Below are positions 1-8,773 of a DNA stretch of 64,000 nucleotides, piece after piece. This stretch comes from DASZRZ01 sp963732925 (GTDB lineage: Bacteria > Acidobacteriota > Terriglobia > Terriglobales > Acidobacteriaceae): the NCBI GenBank assembly GCA_963732925.1, contig CAVTBJ010000005.1, positions 1 through 64,000 on the forward strand. Reading direction: 5' to 3'. The position numbers and the translations under genes are program-made. The stretch's first letter is position 1. Each line of letters begins with the position of its first letter. The notes beneath the pieces are model-generated. The model was not told where the DNA came from, searched no databases, and saw only the letters and a program-made list of their open reading frames with translations.

Positions 1-2
1 GC

Positions 3-98
3 CGCGTGGTGCGTGCGTTAACGGATGAAGAAGTGGCTTCGATCAAAAGTGGCGCGGCGCGCTATGTGCAGTACAGCGCACACTATCGTGGCAAGTAA
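3..98 (+). CDS. C-terminal end of gamma-class carbonic anhydrase-like protein (partial)
   Basis: Only the last 31 residues are present; the gene starts left of the window. The readable tail (VVRALTDEEVASIKSGAA, then YVQYSAHYRGK) resembles the C-terminal helix of bacterial gamma-carbonic anhydrase/YrdA-type left-handed beta-helix proteins, where a PARVVR-LTDEE motif follows the hexapeptide repeats. The reading frame stays open to the window edge and ends in TAA just before a strong hairpin terminator. The catalytic histidines lie outside the window, so the function is a family-level guess. Confidence 0.55.
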   Translation, partial: RVVRALTDEEVASIKSGAARYVQYSAHYRGK

Positions 99-110
99 CA
101 ACGCACTAAT

Positions 111-144
111 AAAAGAGGCAGGTCCAATGGATCTGCCTCTTTTT
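111..144. terminator. Bidirectional intrinsic terminator
   Basis: AAAAGAGGCAG and CTGCCTCTTTT form a near-perfect stem around a short loop, with a T-run on the plus strand and the matching A-run giving a T-run on the minus strand. It sits between two convergent genes, the carbonic anhydrase-like tail and the ABC-2/SpoIIM gene, and can serve both. Confidence 0.85.
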
Positions 145-169
145 GATCAAACGAGTTAGGTGATGGACA

Positions 170-1666
170 TCACCGACAACCATACACCAGACACGCCACC
201 TGTGGCGTGACATAGGCTTCAGCCAGAGCCGCTATCACCAACAACGGCAGCACCACAAAGACGAATAACTTCACAAAATCAACCATCGCCAACAGCCAGC
301 CTTCGCCCAGGGTCAGACGTGGATTACGATGTACCAGCGACGCTCCCATCCGTAGGGCCGCTGCCGTAGCGATCACCGCCGCCGGAATTTCGACAATGCC
401 ATGCGGCACGACAAATGCCAAAATAAACACGACCGGATTCAGGCCCGCCATGCCCACGAGTGGCGCGACAAGGCCCAACGGCGCAATTGCGGCCAGCAAC
501 ATCACCACACCCAGTGCACCAAATGAGAACAGGCTGACTACCCCGCCTAACAACAGCGAACGGGCATTATTCTCGAATATAGCCAAAAACAAGTTGTCTT
601 TGGCCGCTGGCAATATCATGGAAAAGTTTGCCGCGCTGAAAGAATCGGTTCGCAAGTTAGTCAATCCATCACGCAATGTCATCAGCGCGGATTCAGGCAA
701 CTCTAACCGGCTGCCGATCAGCCAGGCCACGCCTACGCCCACTAACAGCGCCACGCCGACCGCCGCTGCCGCGCTCCGTTGGCGCTTGAGCGCGGCCGGG
801 ATGTGCTGGCGGTACATTCGTCCGATCGAAAATCGCTGCGGCTCGGCGTCGAGTGTGGGCGTGGCCCAGTATTGTCGTAGTTTGCGCCAGGTACCGCGTA
901 AACTCAGTTGATCAATCTCGCGGCCGAGCAATTCTTCCCGATTGAACAGGCTGAGTCCCATGCGGACCAAAATCAGATTCACGACGATGAGCGCCAGCAC
1001 GATGCCCCACAATGCATCGTAGATCGCCATGAACATGATGATACTGATCCCTTGCACCAGCAGCGCCATCGGGATGATAATGAAGGAGGCCAGCAAATTG
1101 GCCGCGCGCACGCTGGTTGCGCGGCTGGAAACCACTACCGCGCCCGATACCATCACTAAGCCTTCCATCGTCGTCAAGGCCAGCACCTGCGCCAGCAGGA
1201 TCAGCGGCGGCGTCCAACCGCGGAAGATCAGCAAGCCCAATAAGTACACGCTCACGCCTAGATAGGCGGCCATCAGCGCGGGGATCATCGAAGCCAGCAT
1301 CTTACCGGTATACAGCTGGCCGTTGGATAACGGCGTCGCCAGCAACGGCTCCAGGCTCTTGCGTTCCCGCTCACCGACAAACGTTTCCAGCGCGATGACC
1401 AACGAAAACGAAATCGGGAAGAAGCCGACGATCATCAACAGGAACGGAATCAACCGCTCGGCGATGAGGGGCGTGCCAAAACGACTGACGAAGCCCTGCG
1501 CCGCGCCGGCCGTAAACGTCATGATAACGGGGAACACCAGCGTCAACAGCACAATCGGCGTGACCATGCGCCAGTCGCGCAGCGTGTCACGCAGCTCGCG
1601 GCGCGTCAGCAACCACACCCCGCGCAGCCATTCGCCCCTGGAGTCAGCTACGGTTAAGGTCGTCAT
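170..1666 (-). CDS. ABC-2 type exporter permease fused to a SpoIIM-like membrane domain
   Basis: A 498-residue polytopic membrane protein. Residues 1-250 are an ABC-2 permease with several hydrophobic helices and the VGERERKSLEPLLATP loop typical of NatB/YhaP-type exporters. After a basic linker (about 260-300), residues 300-498 resemble stage II sporulation protein M/DUF95, with the NNARSLLLGG and VVPHGIVEIPAAVIA motifs. The start codon overlaps the stop of the upstream ATPase gene by 4 bp (ATGA), so the two are translationally coupled and probably form one exporter. The substrate is unknown. SpoIIM domains are commonly separate proteins beside such ABC genes, so the fusion is notable. Confidence 0.85.
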   Translation of the reverse strand: MTTLTVADSRGEWLRGVWLLTRRELRDTLRDWRMVTPIVLLTLVFPVIMTFTAGAAQGFVSRFGTPLIAERLIPFLLMIVGFFPISFSLVIALETFVGERERKSLEPLLATPLSNGQLYTGKMLASMIPALMAAYLGVSVYLLGLLIFRGWTPPLILLAQVLALTTMEGLVMVSGAVVVSSRATSVRAANLLASFIIIPMALLVQGISIIMFMAIYDALWGIVLALIVVNLILVRMGLSLFNREELLGREIDQLSLRGTWRKLRQYWATPTLDAEPQRFSIGRMYRQHIPAALKRQRSAAAAVGVALLVGVGVAWLIGSRLELPESALMTLRDGLTNLRTDSFSAANFSMILPAAKDNLFLAIFENNARSLLLGGVVSLFSFGALGVVMLLAAIAPLGLVAPLVGMAGLNPVVFILAFVVPHGIVEIPAAVIATAAALRMGASLVHRNPRLTLGEGWLLAMVDFVKLFVFVVLPLLVIAALAEAYVTPQVACLVYGCR

Positions 1667-2620
1667 GATTCCAACTCGGCCGGTTCATTGACTACACGCA
1701 GATACACTTCTTCCAGGCTGCGCGGCACTTCACTCAATGTCACCACATCGATCTTGTGTTCGGCCAGCCAATAGAGCAGCGGCGGATTGTCCGTGTGCGG
1801 ATCAGTTGACCAGTAACGCAGCCAGGTATCGCCCCGGCTTTCCACCGCCAGCCGCGTCTCCAAATCGGTTAGCTGCCCGTTAAGCGGTTGCGCGAAGCGT
1901 AGTTCCATCAGCGGGCGGCCCAGCATGCGCGCCTTCAACTCAACCGGCGATCCTTCGGCCACGATTTCGCCGCGCCGGATAATGGCGATGTGATCGGCCA
2001 TCATCTCGGCCTCGACCAGATTGTGCGTGCACAAAATGATGCCGCGCCGCTGATCGCGCAGCTGCAACAAGGCATCGTGCACCAGCCGGGCACTCTGCGG
2101 ATCCATCGCCGAGGTAGGCTCGTCGAGAAGCAGCACTTCGGGGTCGTGCAGCATCGATCGGATGAGCGCCAGCTTCTGCTTCATGCCCTTTGAGAACTCA
2201 CCCAACCGCCGATCGATGACGTCGCTCATTTCGAAGCGCTGCAACAGATCGGCTCATCCGTTTTTGACGCAGCGCTTTTGACAGGCCGTACGCTTCGCCG
2301 AAGAAATCGAGATATTCTCGCGCCGTCGATCGCAGATACAGTCCCGGCACTTCCGAGAGCACGCCGACCCGTGAGCGGACGGCCCGCGCGTGCTGCATCA
2401 CGTCCAGACCGGCGATGCGTGCGTGGCCGCTCGTCGGCGTAAGGATGCCGGACAACATCCGCACCGTGGTCGTCTTGCCCGCGCCGTTGGGGCCGAGCAG
2501 CGCCAGCACGCCGCCCGCGGCCACCCGCAGCGACACCTCGTGCACGGCCACAAAATTGCCGAACATTTTGCTCAAGCGGTCCGCTTCGATCATGTATGAT
2601 TGAGCCGGGATAGAGTCCAT
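1663..2620 (-). pseudogene. ABC exporter ATP-binding protein, split by one frameshift
   Basis: The N-terminal part (from 2620) has Walker A GPNGAGKTT at about residues 43-51. The C-terminal part (from about 2250 down to 1663) has the signature region FSKGMKQK, Walker B LLLDEPTSAMDP and the switch histidine (CTHNL). The two halves lie in different frames. Removing one base near 2251-2252 gives continuous QKRMSDLLQRFEMSD. All catalytic motifs are intact, so a sequencing error is as likely as a true pseudogene. It would power the permease encoded immediately downstream (4-bp overlap). An NatA/CcmA-type exporter ATPase is the best family call. Confidence 0.85.
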
Positions 2621-2771
2621 GCTTCAATTATAGCCGTTGATTCGGCAAACGCACTAGCACTTAAGTGCCAGACTTGGACGCTTATCATGCGCGGAGCAAG
2701 CACCCCCAGGTGCGGCGCATGAGACCATGTGATCCGGCACGTGGGCGCGCCTGACTCCTCTGATAAACGTT

Positions 2772-3392
2772 CTAGGGTTCCACTGAGCCGGCGCGCATGG
2801 CACGCCGCACATAGACAATGCGCTGCACCGCCGTAAGATGTGTCAATACCGCCAGCACGATCAGCCCCGGCAGGATCCAGCCCGTCAGCAGCATCGCAAT
2901 GATCAAGATAAAACGCTCGAAGCGCGTCAAAAGGCCGATTTTGCACGAATAACCTAGCCCTTCAGCGCGCGCACGGGTGTAACTGACCGCAAACGAGCCC
3001 CACATCGCCACAAACGCCAACACGACGATCCAATCAGCGCGTTGCGTGAGACCGTAGATCAACAGACCGATCAAGATGAAGCCCTCGGCGTACCGATCGG
3101 ATGTGGAATCCAGAAACGCGCCGAATTTGCTGGTCACGCCCGTTAGCCGCGCTACCGTCCCATCCAGCGCATCCAGCGGCGCGGACAAAATCACCAATAC
3201 CCCGCCCAACAGGAATTGGCCGTTTGCCAGCAGCACGCCGACGACCGCCATCAGCAGCGTCCCGGCGATCGTGATCGCGTCGGCGCTGATCCCCAATCGG
3301 ATGAGCCACCGTCCGATCGGCTGGAGGATGCCCGCCACTTTGGGACGTAAACTATCGGTTAACGATTGTGGTTTTGGTACTTGTTCACTCAT
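2772..3392 (-). CDS. CDP-alcohol phosphatidyltransferase, probable phosphatidylinositol-phosphate synthase
   Basis: A 206-residue membrane enzyme carrying the full CDP-OH-P signature D-x2-DG-x2-AR-x8-G-x3-D-x3-D (DALDGTVARL, then GAFLDSTSD), where the aspartates bind metal and CDP-diacylglycerol. Its position directly after ino1 suggests that it joins the inositol phosphate made by Ino1 to a CDP-activated lipid, as PgsA1/PIP synthase does in actinobacteria. I chose ATG at 3392: an in-frame TTG at 3476 would make the N-terminus span a perfect hairpin and encode nothing family-like. A phosphatidylglycerophosphate synthase role cannot be excluded. Confidence 0.75.
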   Translation of the reverse strand: MSEQVPKPQSLTDSLRPKVAGILQPIGRWLIRLGISADAITIAGTLLMAVVGVLLANGQFLLGGVLVILSAPLDALDGTVARLTGVTSKFGAFLDSTSDRYAEGFILIGLLIYGLTQRADWIVVLAFVAMWGSFAVSYTRARAEGLGYSCKIGLLTRFERFILIIAMLLTGWILPGLIVLAVLTHLTAVQRIVYVRRAMRAGSVEP

Positions 3393-3418
3393 CGGATAAC
3401 TCGTCGCATAGATAGACA

Positions 3419-3467
3419 ACAGCCGCCGACGATCACTCACCGCAAGTGAGGGTTCATCGGCGGCTGT
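3419..3467. repeat. Nested inverted repeat between ino1 and the phosphatidyltransferase
   Basis: An outer pair of perfect 11-bp arms (ACAGCCGCCGA / TCGGCGGCTGT) encloses an inner 5-bp hairpin (CTCAC/GTGAG). There is no T-tract behind it on the minus strand, so it is not a classical terminator. It could be a processing or partial attenuation element inside the operon. Its presence argues against the longer TTG start of the downstream gene. Confidence 0.7.
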
Positions 3468-3479
3468 AAAAATCAATCG

Positions 3480-4574
3480 TCACTCGCCCTTAATGTATTT
3501 CTCGACCGCTTCGCGTGCATCGTCGTCGTGATACTGCACCGGCGGCGACTTCATAAAGTACGAGGACGGCGCAACGACCGCGCCTTTCATACCGCGTTCC
3601 AGCGCCAACTTCGCGCAGCGCACCGCGTCGATGACCACGCCCGCCGAGTTGGGGCTGTCCCACACTTCCAGTTTCAGTTCCAGGTTCAGCGGCACATCGC
3701 CAAAGGTCGTACCTTCCATGCGAATGTAGCACCACTTGCGATCACTCAACCAGGGCACGTAATCGCTGGGGCCGACATGGACGTTCTTGGGATCGATGGG
3801 CAGATCGAGTTGGCTGGTAACCGCATTGGTCTTGCTGATCTTCTTCGACTCCAGGCGTTCGCGCTCGAGCATATTCATGAAGTCCGTGTTGCCGCCGAAA
3901 TTCAGCTGGTACGTGCGATCGAGCCGCACGCCGCGATCTTCAAACAGGCGCGTCAGCACGCGATGCGTGATCGTCGCGCCGACCTGGCTCTTGATGTCGT
4001 CGCCGATGACGGGCAGACCCGCGTCTTCAAAGCGTCCCTGCCAGTACTTCTCGCGCGCGATAAACACTGGAATGCAGTTGACGAAGGCGCAGCCCGCCTT
4101 CAAAATCTGTTCCACGTACCACTTGGTGGCTTCCTCGCTGCCGACCGGCAGATACGACACGACGACGTCTGTCTTGGTGTCCTTCAACAGCTTCACAATA
4201 TCATCGGTGGGGCCGGGCGCTTTCTTGATGACCTGCGACAAATACTTACCCAGACCATCGTGCGTCATGCCGCGCGCCACGGGCACATTCAGCTTGGGCA
4301 CGTTGGCAAACTTGTAGGTGTTGTTCTGGCCCGAGAAAATGGCTTCGCTCAGGTCTTTGCCCACCTTGTCTGCATCAATGTCGATCGCCGCGCTGAACTC
4401 CACGTCGCCGATGTGATAGCCGCCCAGCACGGTGTGCATGATGCCCGGAATCTTAATGCCGTCGGCGGCGTCCTTGTAATACTCGACACCCTGCACCAAC
4501 GACGAGGCGCAGTTGCCCGCGCCGATAATGGCGACTCGCACTTTCTTCGCTTTTTTGCCGACTGTCTTTGCCAC
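3480..4574 (-). CDS. ino1: Inositol-3-phosphate synthase
   Basis: A 364-residue enzyme converting glucose-6-phosphate to 1L-myo-inositol 3-phosphate with bound NAD. The dinucleotide-binding loop VAIIGAGNCASS is at residues 14-25, and the family motifs SYLPVGSEEATKWY, NCIPVFIA and GGNTDFMNML are intact. The length matches the short bacterial/archaeal class, not the roughly 530-residue eukaryotic enzyme. It is preceded by an arsR gene (52-bp gap) and followed by a phosphatidyltransferase, which together point to phosphoinositide lipid or inositol osmolyte synthesis. The ATG is preceded by the AGGAGC-type ribosome site at 4579-4584. Confidence 0.93.
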   Translation of the reverse strand: MAKTVGKKAKKVRVAIIGAGNCASSLVQGVEYYKDAADGIKIPGIMHTVLGGYHIGDVEFSAAIDIDADKVGKDLSEAIFSGQNNTYKFANVPKLNVPVARGMTHDGLGKYLSQVIKKAPGPTDDIVKLLKDTKTDVVVSYLPVGSEEATKWYVEQILKAGCAFVNCIPVFIAREKYWQGRFEDAGLPVIGDDIKSQVGATITHRVLTRLFEDRGVRLDRTYQLNFGGNTDFMNMLERERLESKKISKTNAVTSQLDLPIDPKNVHVGPSDYVPWLSDRKWCYIRMEGTTFGDVPLNLELKLEVWDSPNSAGVVIDAVRCAKLALERGMKGAVVAPSSYFMKSPPVQYHDDDAREAVEKYIKGE

Positions 4575-4625
4575 GTTTATGCTCCTTATAGAATAGAAGT
4601 TGGATATTAGAAGCTAACGACGCAT

Positions 4626-4931
4626 TCAGGCTGCGCCGATCAACTCAAGCAGCGCTTGTTGATGATCAATTAGCACAGCCCGATCGAGCGAGCAGTACAC
4701 CTCCCGGCCCGATCGGCGGATCTTGACGATCCCGGCCGCTTTGAGACGGCGCAAGTGCCACGAGATTAGCGGTTGGCTTTTGTTCAACGCTTCGGCCAGT
4801 TCATTCACCGTATACTCGCGATCAGACAACACGCACAACATCTCAAGGCGCACGACATCCTTCAGCGCATAAAAGTGCAGCGCCAGCTCATGCAATTCTT
4901 TCGTGGTGGGTGCCGCAGTACGGGTCGTCAC
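4626..4931 (-). CDS. ArsR/SmtB-family transcriptional repressor
   Basis: A 101-residue winged-helix protein. The recognition segment VNELAEALNKSQPLISWHLRRLKAAGIVKIRRSGREVYC (cut here for family recognition: helix-turn-helix then beta-wing) is typical of ArsR regulators. No cysteine-rich metal site is visible: the only cysteines are one in the MLCVLSD helix and one in the wing. The signal may therefore not be a metal. It starts with GTG at 4931, 15 bp from a strong palindrome. It is the first gene of the arsR-ino1-phosphatidyltransferase operon and probably autoregulates it. Confidence 0.85.
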   Translation of the reverse strand: MTTRTAAPTTKELHELALHFYALKDVVRLEMLCVLSDREYTVNELAEALNKSQPLISWHLRRLKAAGIVKIRRSGREVYCSLDRAVLIDHQQALLELIGAA

Positions 4932-4946
4932 AAGTCACTCTCAAAC

Positions 4947-4966
4947 ATATAAACAAGTGCTTATAT
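4947..4966. promoter_or_regulatory. Probable ArsR operator
   Basis: A 20-bp imperfect palindrome of the form ATATAANCANNTGNTTATAT, which is the classic ArsR/SmtB half-site arrangement. It lies 15 bp upstream of the GTG start of the ArsR gene and overlaps the AT-rich stretch where its promoter would be. Autorepression of the inositol operon is the simplest reading. Confidence 0.75.
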
Positions 4967-4989
4967 ATTAGCACGCCTATTTTGAGTTG

Positions 4990-5862
4990 TCAACCAATCA
5001 GGGCAATGGTGAGAATGCCGGCCGCGATCAGCATCGAGGCGATCACGCGCAGCGAACCGCCTCGCTCGCCCATAAATTTCACGCCAATCCACGCGCCGAT
5101 CACTACACTCACTTCGCGCACCGGACTCACGTAACTGACCGGGCTGAGGCGCAACGCCGCCAATACCAACCCATACGCGCCCGATCCTAGCAGCGCGACG
5201 AAAGCCGCAGTCAACAAACGATGTTTGACGTCCGGCTGTAGCTCCGCCTGTAGCGCCGTGCGTCGATCGGCGTTGAGCCACTGCCCGCTCAACGCCAGCC
5301 ACGTTACCGCCAGAAAGAAATAGAGATACGGCAGCGGATCGACATAGCGCATGCCCACCTTATCGATTGACGAATAGATCGAGATCAGCAGACCCGTCAA
5401 CAGCGCCCAACGTGCTGCTCCTGATTTCAGCCCCAACAGCGGGCGTTTCCAGTCGGCCAGCGAAGGCAAGTTCACCAAATACAGCCCGACCACGATCAGC
5501 AGAATTCCGCTCAAGCCACCCGCGCTCGGCGTTTCACCCAGCCACAGCACCGCCCACAGCAGCACAAACAGCGGCGCTGAACCGCGCGCCATCGGATACA
5601 CCTGCGAGAGATCACCCAACGCATATGCCCGCGTCAATGCCATAAAGTACACCGCTTCGATCAAGCCACTGACAGCGATGATCTGCCATCCGATCAGTGG
5701 AATCGTCCCAGCAAAAAACAGTAGTGGCGCGCCGATGATCAGATTCGCCGTCAGCATCCACCACGTGAAAGCGAGTTTGTCGCGCGCTCGTTTGATCAAA
5801 GCATTGGACAGCGCGTGCAGCGAGGCGGCCGCCAGCAGGAAGATCAGGCTAAGTCCGAGCAT
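4990..5862 (-). CDS. EamA-family membrane transporter
   Basis: A 290-residue protein with ten predicted hydrophobic helices in two EamA repeats, each ending in the WLGE.P / MGERGG-type motif (GETPSAGG near residue 110, GERGGS near 270). These proteins export metabolites or amino acids; the substrate is not evident. The ATG at 5862 was chosen because the upstream open frame runs back through the duplicated tRNA segment and is not coding. It is transcribed away from the tRNA promoter. Confidence 0.75.
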   Translation of the reverse strand: MLGLSLIFLLAAASLHALSNALIKRARDKLAFTWWMLTANLIIGAPLLFFAGTIPLIGWQIIAVSGLIEAVYFMALTRAYALGDLSQVYPMARGSAPLFVLLWAVLWLGETPSAGGLSGILLIVVGLYLVNLPSLADWKRPLLGLKSGAARWALLTGLLISIYSSIDKVGMRYVDPLPYLYFFLAVTWLALSGQWLNADRRTALQAELQPDVKHRLLTAAFVALLGSGAYGLVLAALRLSPVSYVSPVREVSVVIGAWIGVKFMGERGGSLRVIASMLIAAGILTIALIG

Positions 5863-5893
5863 CCGGCGATTATACGTCGAATCAAACTGGTGC

Positions 5894-5922
5894 TTGCAAT
5901 GCCCTTGAGAATCGGTTATAAT
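5894..5922 (+). promoter_or_regulatory. Sigma-70-type promoter of the tRNA-Pro gene
   Basis: TTGCAA and TATAAT are separated by exactly 17 bp, a near-consensus promoter pointing into the tRNA. Transcription would begin about 8 bp downstream, before the duplicated segment. Confidence 0.7.
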
Positions 5923-5946
5923 CCGCGGCGCTCGCGGCCCTGCCCG

Positions 5947-6034
5947 GCAGGACAACACAGGACGAGAGCAAAGTTCGGGGCGTAGCGCAGCTCGGCTAGC
6001 GCGCAGCAGGACAACACAGGACGGGAGCAAAGTT

Positions 6035-6064
<30 letters not shown>
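5947..6064. repeat. 59-bp tandem duplication including the 5' part of the tRNA gene
   Basis: Two head-to-tail copies (5947-6005 and 6006-6064) differ at one base (A5965 versus G6024). Each holds 29 bp of leader and the first 30 bases of the tRNA-Pro gene, so copy 1 contains a truncated tRNA (acceptor 5' strand, D-arm and first anticodon-stem bases) in front of the complete one. Confidence 0.95.
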
Positions 6065-6111
<47 letters not shown>

Positions 6112-6113
6112 AC

Positions 6114-6153
6114 AGACCTCATGGCTAGGTAGATCAACCTAGCCATGAGGTCT
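6114..6153 (+). terminator. Long hairpin behind tRNA-Pro
   Basis: A perfect 17-bp stem (AGACCTCATGGCTAGGT with its complement) with a 6-base loop begins 4 bp after the tRNA. Only a weak T-rich stretch follows. It may end tRNA transcription, and it lies where an attachment-site core would be expected. Confidence 0.65.
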
Positions 6154-6290
6154 CCAACTTTAACAGTCGAGAGGAGTTGAATCACCTGAGACCACACGGG
6201 TCTTTTTGTCTCTGTATAAAAAAACGATCAGGTCGCGTAAGGGGAAGGCCACAGCGACTTGTCGGAATCTACATACGGAGAAGAGACCAC

Positions 6291-7288
6291 ATGGCTAAAC
6301 CACTCACCCTCTCGCAAGCCTTTCAAGGCATGATCCTTGAAAAGCAAGCCGCGGGCCTCAGCGCCCACACCATCTCGGATTATCGCAACACCCTCGCCAA
6401 AGCCCAGCTGTTCTTTCCAAACGATCCATCGTTTACGTCCATCACCCGCGATCGATTGGTGAAGTTCTTCGCGTGGCTCGGTAACGACTATATCGCCCGA
6501 CCAGACGGCGCTGCTTCGCGCGGCGAATTCAAGCTCGGCGCCAAGTCGCGTCTCAACATCCACACCAACTTGTCTGCGTTATGGACGTGGGCTGTGGCCT
6601 GCGGTTATGCCGGGACAAACATCGTGCGGACCATCCCGGCGCCAGATGTGGAAGAAACCATAATCGATCCGCTGTCCACAGCCGAGATTACTGCCATGCT
6701 TAAAGCCTGCGACACGGCTCGCACCTATAAGATGCGTCAAGATAAGAACGTGTCGCCGGCTCGGTCCACCGCCACGCGTGATCGCATGATCATCATGCTG
6801 TTGTTTGACACTGGCCTGCGTGCCCAGGAACTTTGCGACCTCGTCCTTGACGATCTCGATATGACCCAGCACAAAATCAGGGTGCGCCACGGCAAGGGTA
6901 ATAAACCCCGCACGGTCCGCTTCGGCAAACGCTGTGCCAAAGCGATCTGGGAATATCTGAAAGATCGGGATGACGCCGACACGAAACCGACCGCGTCCCC
7001 TGCTCCTCGTCGCCGAGGGTAGCGATCCGCGGCCGATGAATCGCCATGTATTGCGCCGATTGCTGAAGCGTATTGGTGAACGAGCTGGCGTAAAGAATGT
7101 GCATCCCCATCGGCTGCGCCATTCGTTCGCGACCGAATATCTGCGCAATGGCGGCAAAATGCTGGCACTGCAGGAAGTTGCTCGGTCACTCTGATCTGGA
7201 GATGGTGCGCCGCTATGCCCGATTCGTCGAGGCGGACATCGCGCTTGATCATGCTGAGGCCAGCCCGGCGGATAAACTGCGGCTCTAA
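6291..7288 (+). pseudogene. Tyrosine recombinase/integrase, broken by two one-base insertions
   Basis: An XerC/D-like site-specific recombinase of about 330 residues that would cut and rejoin DNA at the adjacent tRNA. An N-terminal SAM-like core-binding domain (about 1-120) precedes the catalytic domain: Arg in TGLRAQELCDL, Lys in RHGKGNKPR, HxxR in HPHRLRHSFA, His in LLGHSDLEM and the nucleophile Tyr in RRYARF. These motifs fall in three frames; one surplus base near 6995-7010 and another near 7180 explain both breaks. ATG at 6291 follows a purine-rich site. All active-site residues survive, so error or very recent decay is likely. Confidence 0.85.
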
Positions 7289-7290
7289 AC

Positions 7291-7321
7291 ACTCAGGCCC
7301 ATCGATATGATGGGCCTGAGT
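7291..7321 (+). terminator. Hairpin terminator after integrase
   Basis: A perfect 13-bp stem (ACTCAGGCCCATC / GATGGGCCTGAGT) with a 5-base loop starts 3 bp after the integrase stop. The T-tract is poor, so termination may be weak or factor-dependent. Confidence 0.65.
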
Positions 7322-7474
7322 CATTCGAGAGAATAGCACGCCAGACAATTTGTGCGCAGTGGTGGTATCAATGCACAATCACAAGTCTCTGGGGTTATAT
7401 AACTACATCGACACTGAGCCTTAGACCTGCGATTCGAGTATAATTTGCTTCACAATCCATCGTGGGTGATTCCA

Positions 7475-8653
7475 ATGAATCTGGATCGCTTTCAAAACAG
7501 CCCAACCGGGCATGTCATAAAGGCATGGCAGGCGCAGCCGCCTTATTGGGCATTTGTGCCTAATCCACTGCCGCCTCAGATCGACTTCGACCGCTCACTG
7601 GTCAATGTGTTGTCGCAGGCCGATCGGGCGTTAGGCGAACTGGCTGGGTTGGGCCGGACATTGCCTAACCCAAATCTGCTCATTCGACCGTTCATCCGAC
7701 GCGAAGCCGTGCTGTCATCGCGGATTGAAGGTACACAGGCTGACGTGGCTGATCTCTATGCCTACGAAGCGCGGCAATTAGCGCTTCCGTTGGCGCAATC
7801 AGCCGCCGCAGACACGGACGTACGCGAGGTCTTCAATTACGTCCGTGCATTGGAACATGGTCTGGAGCGGCTAAGCACCCTGCCCGTCAGCCTGCGGCTG
7901 ATTCGTGAAGTACACGCGATTCTCATGAAGGGCGTGCGCGGCGAGTTTGCCACACCCGGCGAATTTCGCCACACTCAAAATTGGATCGGGCGTCCCGGCT
8001 GCACGCTGGAGGACGCCACGTACGTGCCACCGCCAGTTACGGAGATGCAGCAGGCACTTGGTGATCTGGAGAAGTATCTTCACAGCGATGATCCACTGCC
8101 GCCCTTGGTTCGACTGGCCCTGATTCACTATCAATTTGAAGCGATTCACCCTTTCATCGATGGCAATGGCCGCATCGGACGATTATTGCTTTCGCTGTTG
8201 CTCATCAACTGGAATCTTCAGCCCGTGCCGCTGCTGTACTTGAGCGCCTACTTTGAGCGACAACGCGACGCCTATTACGATCGACTGTTGGCTGTCAGCG
8301 AGCGCGGTGCGTGGAACGAGTGGCTGGAATTCTTCCTGCAGGGTGTTGCCGACCAATCACGCGATGCGATTGCCCGTGCCCGGCAAATTCAAGATTTGCA
8401 GGCACACTGGCGCGAGCAGTTAACTCAAACGCGTTCTTCGACACTGTTACTCCGACTGGTAGACGGTCTGTTTGACACACCCATGCTCACCATCCCGCAA
8501 GCCCAAAAACTGTTGGGAATAACGTATCGCAGCGCCGCCAACAACGTCCAGAAACTGGTCAATGCTGGAATCCTGCACGAGGCCGAAGCAACGCCACAGG
8601 GACGTGTGTTCGTGGCCCGCGACATTCTGCGCGCCGTGGCGGAAACGACTTAA
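7475..8653 (+). CDS. Fic-domain protein (AMPylase type) with C-terminal winged helix
   Basis: A 392-residue protein. The Fic active-site loop HPFIDGNGRIGR is complete at about residues 225-236, and an N-terminal inhibitory helix motif SSRIEGT lies at about 81-87, which marks a class II autoinhibited enzyme. The C-terminal 80 residues form a winged helix (LTIPQAQKLLGITYRSAANNV). Such proteins transfer AMP to target proteins and are often found on mobile elements. I chose the ATG at 7475 over an in-frame TTG at 7445. It follows the integrase, so it is probably element cargo. The target is unknown. Confidence 0.9.
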   Translation: MNLDRFQNSPTGHVIKAWQAQPPYWAFVPNPLPPQIDFDRSLVNVLSQADRALGELAGLGRTLPNPNLLIRPFIRREAVLSSRIEGTQADVADLYAYEARQLALPLAQSAAADTDVREVFNYVRALEHGLERLSTLPVSLRLIREVHAILMKGVRGEFATPGEFRHTQNWIGRPGCTLEDATYVPPPVTEMQQALGDLEKYLHSDDPLPPLVRLALIHYQFEAIHPFIDGNGRIGRLLLSLLLINWNLQPVPLLYLSAYFERQRDAYYDRLLAVSERGAWNEWLEFFLQGVADQSRDAIARARQIQDLQAHWREQLTQTRSSTLLLRLVDGLFDTPMLTIPQAQKLLGITYRSAANNVQKLVNAGILHEAEATPQGRVFVARDILRAVAETT

Positions 8654-8659
8654 GGCAGC

Positions 8660-8689
8660 GATGATACTTTTGCGTCCAAAAGTATCATC
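8660..8689 (+). terminator. Hairpin after fic
   Basis: A perfect 13-bp stem (GATGATACTTTTG / CAAAAGTATCATC) around CGTC lies 7 bp after the fic stop. The right arm is partly repeated at 8710-8724 (AAGTATCATC then CGCGCC), giving a small direct repeat before the next gene. Confidence 0.6.
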
Positions 8690-8773
8690 AGCGCCCTGCG
8701 CATGTTACTTAAGTATCATCGCGCCTTGCCATCTGCCATAACTGAACCCTTTCTCCGCCTGCGAGGTCCTACT

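Noticed and set aside
3528..4610. 360-codon open frame on the plus strand opposite ino1
   Set aside because: It is the antisense shadow of a well-conserved gene; low-complexity His/Asp/Val composition and no family features.
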